Of a DNA stretch of 31,615 nucleotides, positions 10,235-20,950 are shown in pieces. Below the pieces are notes generated by a model that was not told the origin of the DNA, searched no databases, and saw only the letters and a program-made list of their open reading frames with translations. The DNA is from Schoenoplectus triqueter. Lineage: Eukaryota > Streptophyta > Magnoliopsida > Poales > Cyperaceae. A program made the translations under genes and the position numbers. The stretch spans positions 1 to 31,615 of the forward strand of contig CAXKVV010000894.1 of assembly GCA_964058805.1 (NCBI GenBank). Reading direction: 5' to 3'. Each line of letters starts with the position of its first letter. The first letter of the stretch is position 1.

Positions 10235-10900
10235 TGCATTGATGATCGATGGATTATCAATCTTAGCATCGTGATGTCACTTCTTCAGATATCATAATGT
10301 TCTTCTTTGAAGTCATCACACTCACTGTGTTGATGTTGTAGTCTCAATTGTCTTCTTGGCAGGCGTCAGGATGTTCTTATCCTAACTATTATTAACTGAT
10401 CATTATGAATATTACATTACTTCTGCAAAGTCATTGTGTTTCTCTACACCCCTTATGTGAACTTATTTAATCACCTCAAAAATGCAAAAGAATTATTGTA
10501 TTATTATTGACTTTTATTAATAAGATAATACTCTCTATTATTATCTCAATTATAAATTTGATTTTATTTTTATTTTTTGTAGAAAATCACTTAAAAAAAT
10601 AATAGAAAATGGGTTGGCTATTATTAATAATTTTGTTGAATTTTTAGGATTATTATAATAGCCAAAATAGCAAGTCAAAGCTTGGTCAAATAGAAAAAAG
10701 CAAATAATATCATTTTGCTTTTAAATTGTTTTAGTACAGTAAAATTCTTAAAACTGAAATATTTTTACATAGAAAAATACTATGAAAAATAAAAAAATTT
10801 TAGAAATAAATTTGAGTCAATTTGGAGTTTGGAAAGGCATGCAAATGATTTATATACTCTTTATTTTTAACTTTATATTATTTATTGACTATTGGGCTTA
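10235..10900. other. non-coding; hairpin at 10614-10665
   Basis: No gene is seen. One clear hairpin has arms TTGGCTATTATTAATAAT (10614-10631) and ATTATTATAATAGCCAA (10649-10665), which differ by one inserted base, with a 17-nt loop. The rest is AT-rich. Confidence 0.55.
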
Positions 10901-12335
10901 ATGGATTGGGCCGAGATTTATTAATTGTTGGGCCCATTTACTAATTGGGCCAAGATTAATGCACGGATTAATCTGGGTTGTTGGATCTATGTTGAGATTA
11001 GCACAAAAAATTTATTTAATGTTTTGTTTTACTTGGGCCGTCAGATATCATTAAGATTTGTGTTAGATAGATTAAAAGCTCAGATTGGATCTTGCTTTAA
11101 TTTTCTAAACATTCAGTGGCCCAGATCTCTTGGATCTGCTCCAGGATTTGTGTGATCCTTTGAGGTTGGCGCTAAGACAGTTCTTCTCTCTCTTCTCTCA
11201 TGCTTTAAGATGCGCACTAGAGAGGTGATCCTGATGCTCCGACGGCCTGATCGGAGATCAGCCACCATGGTTAGCGTCGTCTTGAGGTGAGGAGTCAATC
11301 TGTTTCCTCCGATCATACATTGGTGTGGTGGAAAGCCGCCGTTGCCGTATACCGATGCCGGTATGTACTAATTTGGTACCGATTACGTTTCTTATCCAAA
11401 TTGTGATATTTTGATCACAATTCCTTGCAATTCTTGAATCAATTACACATATCTAGGTCTTAACTATCATCGGAGGTGATTCAATTGTTGTAATTACCTC
11501 TATTATTGAATGAATCACGATTGAACAGTGACTGAGATTTGTACCGATCGTAAATCTAGTGTCAATCACTGTGTTTCTAATCAATTGCCAAGATTCCTTT
11601 GATCTGTATGGCACATAACTCATCGCCTATGCAATGTGCATCAATCAAAGCAATCAGCTTGATCAATTTGTGATATTTCGATGCACAATTGTTGTACTAG
11701 CTCGTGTTCCAGCGATGAATTTCAAGAATTTGGATCAATTGCTTGATTCAAAGCTGAATTCTTAAAGCACTTGTTTGGAAACACAGAGATTGAGAGGTCA
11801 ATGACTTTCGATCAATCAATTACTGTGATTTGAGTTAGGAGATCACTCGGTCTTCGACTAGGTTTTACTGACAGATGCGATTCAATCCATTATTCAATCA
11901 ATCAATCAAGAAAGAAGCAAAGAAATAGAAAAGAAAGAATTTAGATAACTAGACGACAACTTAGAGAAGAAATTCAATCAAAGAAAATAAGAAATTCAAA
12001 TGACTTGAAAAAGAAAATCACGAAGAACAAATGATAGTACTGCATTTTATTGAAATTGATCGAAATTGAGCACAACGACATCATAAACTCTCGACTTTCA
12101 TTGATTACACTTACCTCTTCTTCTTTTGTGTAGTTCTAGACTCTTGAATTCACTCTAAATGGTGGAAAATGATTGAGTGTATGTCGAGTTCTCAACACTT
12201 ATTGAGATCAATCGGCCAATTGACTTCTCACTTGCTCTTTAGGGCTCTTAGTTAGTACAGTAGTGTAATAGGCTCTCTGTAGATGCTTCTTCTCCTCCTC
12301 GTGTGTGTGTGTTCTTGAATTGCTGCCGAGTTGAG
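10901..12335. other. non-coding stretch rich in short inverted repeats
   Basis: No convincing coding sequence on either strand. A perfect hairpin AATTGTGAT-ATTTTG-ATCACAATT lies at 11399-11422, and a diverged relative at about 11666-11691. Read on the minus strand, the interval runs downstream of a TATA-like site at 12336-12347 and contains a good splice-donor match at about 12115. It may be the leader of a minus-strand transcript or retroelement whose body is not recognisable here. Confidence 0.4.
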
Positions 12336-12347
12336 GTTTATATAGAG
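12336..12347 (-). promoter_or_regulatory. TATA-like box, minus strand
   Basis: The minus strand reads CTCTATATAAAC, a good plant TATA-box match. About 220 bp downstream on the same strand is AGAAGAG followed by GTAAGTG (exon end at about 12115), a strong splice-donor match, as expected for a 5' UTR intron. No protein was recognised downstream. This is sequence-motif evidence only. Confidence 0.35.
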
Positions 12348-12593
12348 GCTGATTGGTTTGACCAGATTTGACTCTCTTAATTCAATTGGACTTGGTGCAT
12401 TGCATCACTCACTTGGGCTGCTCTCTTGTGCTTCATGGCTCACTAGACCAAGTCCTTCAGTGTTAGAGTCGTGTATAACTACCTAGAGGTTGTTATACTT
12501 TCTATTTATTTACTGATTTTGTCACTAATCAGCTCTCACACTTCCTCAAGCTCTTTTAGCCCCTTCTATACCCTTCTAGATCTCAGACTATGC

Positions 12594-12603
12594 CTATATA
12601 AAC
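12594..12603 (+). promoter_or_regulatory. TATA-like box upstream of the PMD gene
   Basis: CTATATAAAC on the plus strand lies 520 bp upstream of the putative first-exon ATG at 13114. Donor-like CGAG/GTAATT at 12977 and acceptor-like GGTTAG at 13069-13070 would define a 5' UTR intron. Facing a minus-strand TATA about 250 bp away, it could form a divergent promoter. Unproven. Confidence 0.35.
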
Positions 12604-13113
12604 TGCTCATATGCTCCCTTAGCTCTATTTTACAGAATTGATCTAATTCACATCTTCTTCTTCATTGCAAGTCTGTAACCAAGTCTCAACATTTCTCCTT
12701 GATCTCTTGATCATTCCTTGCATCTTAAAGCTTCATTCTCATCCATTTGGAGTTAGGCAACTCTCTGTGCATCTCCTCTGTCGATTTGATAGCTCTAGCA
12801 TAGTGTTAGATGATCCTATTCCTAGGTCGAGGGGTGAATTGGTACATCTCTCATCTCCAACACTCACTTATTCTCAATTATTGTTCTAACACCATCGCCT
12901 AAGGTCCTAGAAGCTCTCCCAACCATCAATTGTAAGTTTTAAGCTTCAATTGATAAGTTTAAGGTTTCAACTCGAGGTAATTTTCTCTGCCCTATCTCTC
13001 TCTACACTGCACAATTTCAAAATCTGACATGATTCACGTGCTCTCCTTTGCATGATATAGTTGAGGTTAGGAGCAATTGACTTGAAACCCAACCCTTTAT
13101 TCAAACTTCATCG

Positions 13114-13205
13114 ATGGCGCCTTCAACGATCTCGGCTGTCGAGAGGAAGAAGAAGAGAAGGAGGGGAGAGGGAGTGGGTGCAGAGGCAGAGGTCGCAAGA
13201 GCCAG
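13114..13205 (+). CDS. possible first coding exon of the PMD gene, partial
   Basis: An ATG at 13114 in reasonable context opens a 30-codon frame, MAPSTISAVERKKKRRRGEG and onwards, rich in Lys/Arg with an RKKKRRR run that resembles a nuclear localisation signal. It ends at CCAG/GTGCAT (donor GT at 13206). No PMD sequence follows until about 14680, so an intron of about 1.4 kb is implied. A plausible acceptor lies near 14665 (TTTTTCAAG/G), followed by a stretch reading NNEPPIKAGPKDF. Similar GAGCCACCCA sequence is present in copy 1 near 247. Whether this exon belongs to the PMD copy is inference from order and spacing. Confidence 0.35.
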
Positions 13206-13460
13206 GTGCATACTCCTCTTTTCTCTCTTTTTAAATCTCATCTAGCATTATTGTGTAGACTTGGTTCTCTACGCCTTAGACTCATAAATCTGACTAGTAG
13301 GGCCCACCTGTAAGCTCTCTGAGCTTAGGCTTATAGCAATTGATTAGTGCACAAATTAGGGCTAATTGAGCAGATTTGGTAAGATCTGTTTGGTTATTAG
13401 GTTAAGTACTCCTCCCTTAGCATTAATTATCTAGTTAACAACTGTTGAGGTGGTTCTGTA
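13206..13460. other. non-coding, probable intron sequence
   Basis: No feature recognised. It lies between the putative first exon and the palindrome array. Confidence 0.3.
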
Positions 13461-13725
13461 ATGTGATGCCATGTGGCACAGCTAGGTTGAGGTGGCTTAT
13501 TGTGGCTGTGCCACGTGGCATAGACTGAGTGAGGTGGCACTGTAATGTAATGCCATATGGCATAGGCTATGTGAGGTGGACCACTGATTGGCTTCCATGT
13601 GACACTCTAGTGGGGGTTAACTTGTTAGGTGACATATGCCCACTTGCTGACGTGGACTAATGGGAGAGTATCACGTGGCACTCGACTATTGAGGTGGCCC
13701 AACCAAAAGCTACCATGTGGCACTA
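13461..13725 (+). repeat. array of CACGTG/CATGTG palindromes with GAGGTGG spacer
   Basis: Six units about 40-75 bp apart carry TGCCATGTGGCA (13467-13478), TGCCACGTGGCA (13509-13520), TGCCATATGGCA (13551-13562), TTCCATGTGACA (13593-13604), TATCACGTGGCA (13669-13680) and TACCATGTGGCA (13711-13722). GAGGTGG recurs between them. The first three are exactly palindromic although their centres differ. CCACGTGG is a plant G-box (bZIP/bHLH site), so a regulatory role is possible. The array lies in the presumed first intron of the PMD gene. Confidence 0.7.
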
Positions 13726-14155
13726 TAATAGTGATTGGTTTTTTTGAACTGACGTCTTTTTTTGTCTCCAAGTTGCACCTAGAAAGATCTTTGCCCCCAA
13801 GTTGTACCCAGAGAAGCTTGTGATCAAATCTCAGCGCTTGATCAATTCATTTAACATGTTTTATCTTCTCTGAATTTATTTTAATAGTCCTTCTTGTCCA
13901 AAAATTATGAAATTTTCATAAAAATCTCTAAATTCATGATGATCACTCTTATAATTTTTAATTTCACTTTTGCCCTTGCCTCTTTGTATTAAAAAAATAT
14001 TTGTCAAGAAAACCTTATTTTGCTCCTCTGAAATAATCCCAATTTTTAATTGTAGCTCAGTGTCTCTGCCAAATAAAATTCTCTTGCATAACCCCCCTAA
14101 TTAAACACTAATTAGACTTGTATTTATGTCTCATTAGGGTTTAACTTGTTTAAAA
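13726..14155. other. AT-rich non-coding, no gene recognised
   Basis: Nothing recognisable beyond low-complexity AT-rich sequence. Confidence 0.4.
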
Positions 14156-14362
14156 GTTGATTACATATCAATAATTGATACAAATTCAGACTTGATTAGA
14201 TGTTTGCAATATTGGCATGTGATCAGTCTTGTGAAATTGACTTTCAATCCATATTCATGAAAGTGATTTGGCCAACAATTGATTACTTGTCAACAATTGA
14301 CACAAATCTTGGCTTGATCAGGTGTTTGCAACATTGGCACCTGGTCAGCCTCGAAAGCAAAA
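14156..14362 (+). repeat. two-copy tandem repeat, 122-bp period
   Basis: Copies begin at about 14156 and 14278. They align through TTGATTAC, CAA.AATTGA.ACAAAT, CTTGAT.AG.TGTTTGCAA.ATTGGCA and GATCAG/GGTCAG. They are diverged from each other and precede the 5' block shared by both PMD copies. Confidence 0.65.
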
Positions 14363-14879
14363 TCACATTGAAATTTCTTATGATTGGCTGTATCAAAATA
14401 CTGTCTTGGCATTGACACAGTCCTTGTTGTACAAAGATTGTACTGCTTCAGCTCTTAGGGTTTGCTCTGAGGGTTGATTTCTTAGGGTTTGATCTTGACT
14501 TTCTTTGACTATGTGCCTAGGATTTTCCTTATGGGACAAATATGATTGTTCCGGGATTCGACAGCGACTTCTCCTGGCTGGTGGTCCCCCCTTTCTCATG
14601 ACTTTCCATAGATAATTGATATTTATCTTTAATTGTCCAGCTGCTTCATCCTTGAGATTTTTCAAGGGTAACAACGAGCCACCCATCAAAGCGGGTCCTA
14701 AAGATTTTAGGGAATTGAAGGGTCTGATTTGGTGCACATATCCGATACACCTTTCCCTTCCATTTTTCTTCTCTTTTTTTTACTATTAACTTTGCTATTT
14801 TTGTATTAGACTCGGTCATCTCTCCATATGGCACGATTCTTAAGCGTCCTCGGAGTCATTATCTCTCTCTCTCTACGAG

Positions 14880-15635
14880 GATCCTAAGGACTGGACACCC
14901 ATAGTTAGAGTTACACGCGGCACTCCCGTGTACCTTCGGGCTGGTGGTATGATTTTTCATGACGATCATCCTCAGGACATCACACCTTTGCTGCCTCAAG
15001 ATCTTTCAGCCGCAACACCTCTCACTCATCTTCTTCTCAAGGAGATGATTGATGGAGAGGCCTCTCATTGGGCCGGCACTGACTTCAGCCTTCCGCTCAG
15101 ATACCATGACCATCAGTTGGATTGGACCCGCTACATCCTTGCACGGGAGAGGAACATTATTTGCAGCTCAGGTGTGTACAATTATATCTTCTTGTTGATG
15201 TTTCGGTATCACATCGACACACCTTGGCTCTGTGCCTTTTACGAGCGATGGAACTACTCCACCAACACCCTCTTCATTGATGATCGAGAGTTGACCCCTA
15301 CACTATGGGAGATTCATCGGTTGATCCGTCTGTTTGTGTTCGGTCATTACTATGATGAGTTCTTACTATTAGAGGGTGACTTGAGGGACCCTTCCCTGCA
15401 CACGGCTTCTCTTCGGGAGGTTTATAAGATTTATGATCAGTTGAGAGAGCATCACCTTTTTGTCCCTTTCAGATTCTGGATTTTCTATTTCACTGATCGA
15501 TTGCGCTCTCATCCCGAGTGTTATGCTTCCACCCGTGACCCTTCGGCACTGGGTGCCCTTATCTTTACTGTGATGTGCTCGCTCCTCCGTAGGACAACTT
15601 GTGCTCGCATGACATCGGCCGAGAGGCTTAATTGA
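14880..15635 (+). pseudogene. PMD copy 2, N-terminal coding segment
   Basis: An open stretch runs from DPKDWTPIVR through PLTHLLLKEMIDGEASHW, DWTRYILARE, FRYHIDTPWLCAFYERWNYS and the TPTLWEI block to a TGA at 15633-15635. It aligns with copy 1 until copy 1 ends at 818 and carries the PMD family's ERW and ELTPTLW signatures at about residues 125-150. There is no ATG at the natural start: the frame upstream is shifted by the CT microsatellite, where copy 1 keeps SHYHSFYEDPSDW in frame. After residue 235 the frame is lost, although similar-looking coding sequence continues in other frames to 15880. Confidence 0.7.
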
Positions 15636-15883
15636 CAACATTCCTTGCTTGGTGGATCAGCTTCTTTCTGCTTCCCAGCTCGGAAGCTTGCACCATTCGC
15701 CCTTCAGTGTTTGTGGTGGCGAGTTGAATTGCTCACAGCGAGAGAGTCTCGTTGATCGTGCTAGTCTTGGCCAATATTTACAGAATCTTGTGGGGCTTGA
15801 CTTCTTCACGTAATCCCTCTCGTTGTAGGGAGCTGGTGCCTTGGCACTTCATTAGTGGGTGGCTACACATACACTAGTTTGGT

Positions 15884-16639
15884 GTGTATCACCCATCTTT
15901 ATCATCAGACTTGAGGGTCAGATCGCCTATCCTAAGTGATTTAGCTGGTACCGAGTCTGCCTCCCTGACTCCCGAGGATGCTCGTTTCAGATTTTACCAC
16001 AGTCGTGACCATTTGAGGCTAGCTCACACTAGATTGGCCACTCATCACTTGGCCGGAGGTGCTTACAGATCTTTGATTGATGCGACACCTTCTTTTAGGG
16101 ACTCTGCCCCTCTCAAAGGTCAGCCAAATGTCTTGGATTATTTCATCAGCCTTCGTCACAGATTCTTACCACCCCGCATCGATGATTATGCTTTTATAGA
16201 GCCTTATTCTCCGCATAGATTTGCGTACCAATTCGGCTTGGATCATGATGTGCCTGCCTTCTTTTTCCACCATGAGTCTTTGACAGCTGATCTTGAGGGT
16301 CTTGGGTGGTTCTACTCGCATCTCTTTCGCTTAGAGATGGGCTCCCACTTTCAGATGGTACCTGCTTCTCATGCACCCACCTTCTCGAGACATTATATTT
16401 GGTGGTACCACGATGCCATTCGTTCATACCAGTCATATACTCCTTCAGTGATGGCGCATAACACTTGTCCTAGGGGTAGAGGCAGCTCATCATCCGACCC
16501 TACCTATGATGATTTCATCATTTTTCCACCTTTTTTTTCAGAGCCAGTGGAATTTCAGGGGGTGGACAGCCGCTGTCATTGCTTGTCTACCAGGACTCGC
16601 CTTACTAGTACATTTCAGATTCATTTCTTCCTTTCTTAG
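15884..16639 (+). pseudogene. PMD copy 2, C-terminal PMD segment
   Basis: This open frame of about 250 codons has no in-frame ATG at its 5' end and follows a TAG that probably replaced a sense codon (WHFISGWLHIH, stop, FGVYHPS). It holds LTPEDARFRFYHSRDHL, then PHRFAYQFGLDHDVPAFFF, LGWFYSHLFRLEMGSHFQM, and RHYIWWYHDAIRSY, which correspond to the last conserved blocks of PMD. Near 16550 coding sequence gives way to a probable intron, so the final 25 codons of this frame are likely read-through. Confidence 0.65.
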
Positions 16640-17433
16640 GCTTAGGCTAGATCTTAACAGGTTTTTATTTGATCAAATTCTGCATATGAGTATGACGAGG
16701 CGGAGCCTAGTTTCTCGGTACCTCGCCCGTGAGCTGTTAGTGCACATGCTCAGCCACCTGTCGAGCCATCTGCTTTAGCCACCATGGAGGGAGGTCTGGA
16801 CGGCACTTCTCGGCTGCCTTCTCCATTTTCCTTTCCTTATCCCACTCTGGGTGATCCTTTTTCACAGACTTACCTTCTCTCATTTAGTCATTTTAGTTTT
16901 AGCTCTGATTAGAGTTTATTTTTTATTTCCCAGCTCATGAGCCGTCGTTCTCAGAGATATCCCGAGATGACATCTTGGCGAACCTGCCGACGCCAGTGGG
17001 TGTCGTATCTTTAGGGTTCTGCACTGACTCTGCCGTCGTAGATTTATCTGCACCCTTTTAGTATTTTGCTTGCTTGCTTATGCTTGTGTTACCCCCTGAT
17101 GCACATATTTGACAGGTTTTGAGGCTGATTATGATGACATGGCATCGCACATATCGATCAAAGTCTTTCTTTTAGGACAATTTCGCTTCACCGTCGGTCT
17201 TGCTAGTCCTCACTGGAGATGGTAACTACTTTGAGGTGGTTCTGGGGTCAGTTCTCATACTTGTGAGATCAGAGGAGGTCTCTCCCAAGCAGGAGAGTCC
17301 ATTGACTGTTGAGCACGCAGACGACGAGCCAGTGTTGATTGTAGGAGAGCCGTCTCATGTTCCTTGATATCTTGATGAGCGGCTTCTCATGATTGCAGAT
17401 GGTACAGTCTCACCTGAGTCCAGCTCTGGTTAG

Positions 17434-17783
17434 GTGGAGGATTTGACTAAGCAGGTTATAGCCGATTGTGACTACGAGCTGGATGAGGGTTGGCTGGAGG
17501 AGCAGCTACTCGAGAACCTAGATGTGGAGGTTCACTCCAGTGAGAATCCCGTGGAGGCTCACGTCTCTCCTAGTTCTTCTAATTTCCTTTGTTATTTTAT
17601 TATGCCTTTGTTTTGTTTTGTAGCTGGGCCTAGTGTGCCTTCAGGTCCTCTTGAGGCGACTGATGTGCCTGCTTCCACCCCAGTCTCGTCGGTCTCAGGC
17701 GATGAGCCGATAGGACAGATCTTCTGTTCTCTTATTTCTTCTTTGATTGTGATAGATTGCCTGACATGCTTGTTTTACTACAG
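17434..17783 (+). pseudogene. PMD copy 2, acidic linker exons
   Basis: Open frame with acidic, Ser/Pro-rich sequence (DCDYELDEGWLEEQLLENLD, then GPSVPSGPLEATDVPASTPV). The hydrophobic stretch between them is probably an intron of about 70 bp ending at TTTTGTAG (17623). A second acceptor-like TACTACAG ends at 17783. Linkers of this type are common in PMD proteins, but I recognise no domain. Confidence 0.45.
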
Positions 17784-18394
17784 ATGTCACATTGGGGGAC
17801 GTGAGACTTGCCTTAACTGAGTTGGTGGGCTCACTTCCTGGCACTTTCTTCAGGGATTACCTGCTCGATCTCGAGATCCTGGGCCTTCTTCCCGAGGATA
17901 TCTCATTTGACTGGTACATTTTGATGCGGGATGCTATTGCGCTGGCTCTACTCACTGCACCTCATCTTGAGAGCGGCTTCATCTCTAGGAGGTGTAAGGA
18001 GCTGCTCAGGGCTTACCAGGATGCGAGCTCCCTGGTGTACTTGCATGACTTGGAGGTTCATGAGTCGCACAGGCATTTGGAAGCTGCTCGACTTTGCTAC
18101 CTTCAGCAGCTTTCATCTCGTGCCACTCTCCGCTCCATGGGAGTTAATGGTGGGCCCGCTCGACTGCTTATGTAGGAGCTGGAGGACTGCATATTATCTA
18201 TTGAGGACTTCTCCAGGTATCTGGAGGGACGTCTCCCGAACTTACATATTTACCTGAGCGCTCGGAATAGAGCTTTTTCTCAGTTCTTGGATTTTTAGGC
18301 TGCTTCAGAGGAGGACAGACGCACTCTCCGTGCCTACTTGGATGTGATCAGTGCCGCACTGTTTGAGCTAGAGTCTCACCTCTCGGGCTCATAG
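17784..18394 (+). pseudogene. PMD copy 2, last exon
   Basis: One continuous frame follows the acceptor at 17783, with DVTLGDVRLALTELVGSLPG, FISRRCKELLRAYQDA and a Leu-rich, probably helical C-terminus. It is interrupted only by TAG at 18173-18175 and 18296-18298, each one C-to-T change from CAG, and ends at a natural TAG at 18392-18394. The frame is otherwise preserved, which suggests this part lost function recently. No named domain is recognised. Confidence 0.55.
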
Positions 18395-19410
18395 ATTGCA
18401 CTTTTATATCTTTGCTCCTTCTTTCTTTTTCTTTTCTTCACCACGCTTGTGGTTATGTACATGATACTTTCATGGATACTTGCTCATTGATTGATACTTG
18501 TTGTACTTGATTTCTCTTGGTTGTGGATGATGCATGCTTTTGTTGTTATTCCCTCGTCACTTTCTCTGAAGTGCGGGGAAATATTTCACTGGTCTTACAT
18601 TACACACCTCCAATCTTAATTGTAAAAGTGCCTAATTACAACTGCCTCACTTTCACGCAGCATCTAAGTACAATAAGAAGAAAAAGGAAAAACTTTATAG
18701 CACCCTATTGCACTTTATTCTCTACATAGCTTCTCTTTATTTATTGCAAGAATATAAATAACCTAATGGTAAAAGATATAAAAATATTTTAGGGATCAAT
18801 GTACAAGTTTAATGATAATGAAAGATAATTTCAATTCAATTCTTACAAAGAGTATGACAACGAAAGAGGTGAGAAAGAAAGAAAAACAAAAGATCAAGTA
18901 AGAATGCAAATTGTGATGGAGTTTGGCTTATAATACCTACGTCTCCAAGACTCTCAACTATCACAATAATTAGAATTGAGTCGAAATACTAAAAATAAAT
19001 ATTTTATAATTATAGAACTTGGTTTCTTACACAAGAATGAGTTGTCAAGCCTATCAGTAATAAAGATTGACAATACAGTTAAAATAAAGAATAAAATGAC
19101 ATCACACTAAAAAAATAAAGAGTGACAATACATTCAAAGAAGGTGAGTGACAACACACTCAAAAATAAGAAGAATAGTTGATTATGCAGTATCAAGCTGA
19201 GAGAATAGAGAGAAGTTAGATTGAGTTTAAAGCAAAAAAATATCTTAACAAGTATCATCCACCTATTGGACTTATCTCTCTCATTTAGAATGTAGCTATT
19301 AAGCATTCATAAATTAGAATTTAGCTATATATAATAAATTTGTTGCGAATGAAAGAGTAACCCCTTAAAATAAACCTCCTAAAACTGGTCAAGAAGTTAT
19401 TTTTGACTTA
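18395..19410. other. AT-rich non-coding downstream of PMD copy 2
   Basis: A T-rich tract follows the last exon at 18408-18440. Three degenerate copies of a GAGTGACAATACA word lie at about 19062-19160. No gene recognised. Confidence 0.4.
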
Positions 19411-19660
19411 AGCTGTTATAACGGTTTATAGGTCGTTGTAATGGCTTAAAAATAATAATCGTTGAATATTGAATTTTGAGATATTAAAATCTTAATTTAC
19501 TGAGCCATTACAACAGTTTGATGACCCGTTATAATGGCTTGATGACCCATTACAATGACTCATATCATTATAACGATACACTATGGTCTTTTTGTGAATT
19601 AGCCAAATTTTGAGATAATTATCTAAGTTGTTATAACGACTTATAAGGCACTATAATGAT
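19411..19660. repeat. palindrome cluster, GTTATAAC core, second site
   Basis: About ten short near-palindromes around GTTATAAC or its variants are packed here. The best is AAGTTGTTATAACGACTT at 19625-19642 (16 of 18 positions symmetric). Others include CTGTTATAACGG (about 19413), CCGTTATAATGG (about 19528) and ATCATTATAACGAT (about 19564). Units in the middle are linked by TTGATGACCC. The core is the same as in the cluster at 9690-9956. Confidence 0.65.
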
Positions 19661-19969
19661 TTACTGGACATAAATATTTTTTCTAACTAAATCTATGCTT
19701 AATATAATCTTAATTTAGCTCTTACATCTCATCATTAGTCTTGTGCACTAATCTACTTTATATTCTAATCTTGCACAATGCTCAAACAATGTAAATTATA
19801 AAATTCAAGTATTATTTTATAGATCAACAAATCAAAAAAATTATTTATTACAATAATTATAATTATTAATACCAAAAGTTAGCGATACCATATCATATTT
19901 TTCTCTCTTATTGCCACGATGATTTATCAGCTGTGATATTTTCTTAGTGTTTTCTTAACCTTGATCTTG
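19661..19969. other. AT-rich non-coding
   Basis: Nothing recognisable. Confidence 0.4.
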
Positions 19970-20950
19970 TCATTCTGCTTCAACTCTTCTCCTCTCTATG
20001 AACCATTCAACACATTCGTAATATATTTTCTCCATCAGAACACACATTTGTTGAGCAATTTTAAAGATATTATTTAGTGATTATGAGTCATTTTTTGTCA
20101 TTATGCCTCACCGATTCAGGCCTCCATTCAGACATTATGTCCACCTTTCTTTATGTAACTCTATTTCAGGGATTTCTGATTTAGTTTCTAATACGAGGTT
20201 GGCTTCTAATTTTTAGTTTTTGTTCTGATTTTGTTGGTGTGTTCTCTACTTCTATTTATGTCATTTCTACTCATGGATCCACAATAAGTCTGAAAGTTAT
20301 TTGACAAAGGTTCTCTCTGTAGCATGTCCATAACAGGAATACTGAAATGAATTCGTCGAAATCTTTCCGAGTATCAATTACAAAGACCCTTACATATAAC
20401 CTGCATACACAATTAGGATCATTACATGTCATGATGTAAATACTTTTGTTATTATTTTGGATCTCAAGTTCCATATCGTGTTCCATATGAAATTCAGCAA
20501 GTTCGATTTTTTAGTTATATTTTTGACTCAAATTATTGCCCATCACCAAATTGTTCATCGATGCAAATTAATTTATGATATAACAGCTCATCAGTATGTG
20601 ACAAGGACCGACCCTCATTGAACTGAGTACACAAGTGACCAATTTATTGATTATTGAATGGGATTAACTGACGTCATTCATACAACATATTTTAGACATC
20701 CACATCTCCTCTATTTTACCATATCTATCATGTCTACAGCATCATCAATATATAGATATCACTATTCATGTTCATCTTCTTAGTAATGGACAGTTTGTGG
20801 GTCATACCGAACTGGGATGTCAACCGAGACTGGATTGCTACTACCATAAACATTGTCTGGGTATGAGTGATAACTAGTGACGTCTGAGACCGGCTCAGAC
20901 TCAACAACCAATTTCATTATTCTAAACCTTGGAATTTGAATCATAGACAT
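19970..20950 (-). pseudogene. MuDR/MULE-type transposase remnant
   Basis: On the minus strand an ATG at 20950 starts MSMIQIPRFRIMKLVVESEP and about 55 codons to a TAA at 20780, similar to the pre-domain region of MULE transposases. Further on, MEHDMELEIQNNNKSIYIMT and CNDPNCVCRLYVRVF (20486-20400) resemble the DBD_Tnp_Mut pattern ending C...CPWR(I/L).A. Near 20030-19970, EWFIERRRVEAE resembles the helical end of the transposase core (WF.ERR). The catalytic middle between the last two pieces is missing, and many stops occur. It is a dead, internally deleted copy. The assignment rests on short motifs; a FAR1-related origin is possible. Confidence 0.45.

Larger units (their letters stand above)
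14551..18394 (+). pseudogene. plant mobile domain (PMD) gene, copy 2, multi-exon and broken
   Basis: PMD (aminotransferase-like) proteins are transposon-associated in plants and also occur as domesticated MAIL/MAIN proteins. The N-terminal half at 14880-15635 has ERWNYSTNTLFIDDRELTPT and LWEIHRLIRLFVFG, the conserved ERW...ELTPTL.D/E..L.GL block. The C-terminal half at 15884-16560 has PYSPHRFAYQFGLDHDVP and YIWWYHDAI, matching the family's PHR..RQFG.DQ.VP and YL.WW blocks. Further exons follow, with acceptor-like AGs at 16933, 17115, 17623 and 17783. Damage includes an expanded CT run at 14862-14874 that shifts the frame, a stop at 15633-15635, a TAG before 15884, and two TAGs in the last exon. 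It cannot make a full-length protein. No transposase is attached. Confidence 0.75.

Noticed and set aside
14393..14834. Two minus-strand frames of 62-114 codons
   Set aside because: They lie antisense to the 5' block shared by both PMD copies; the plus strand explains the sequence better and the minus-strand products match nothing known.
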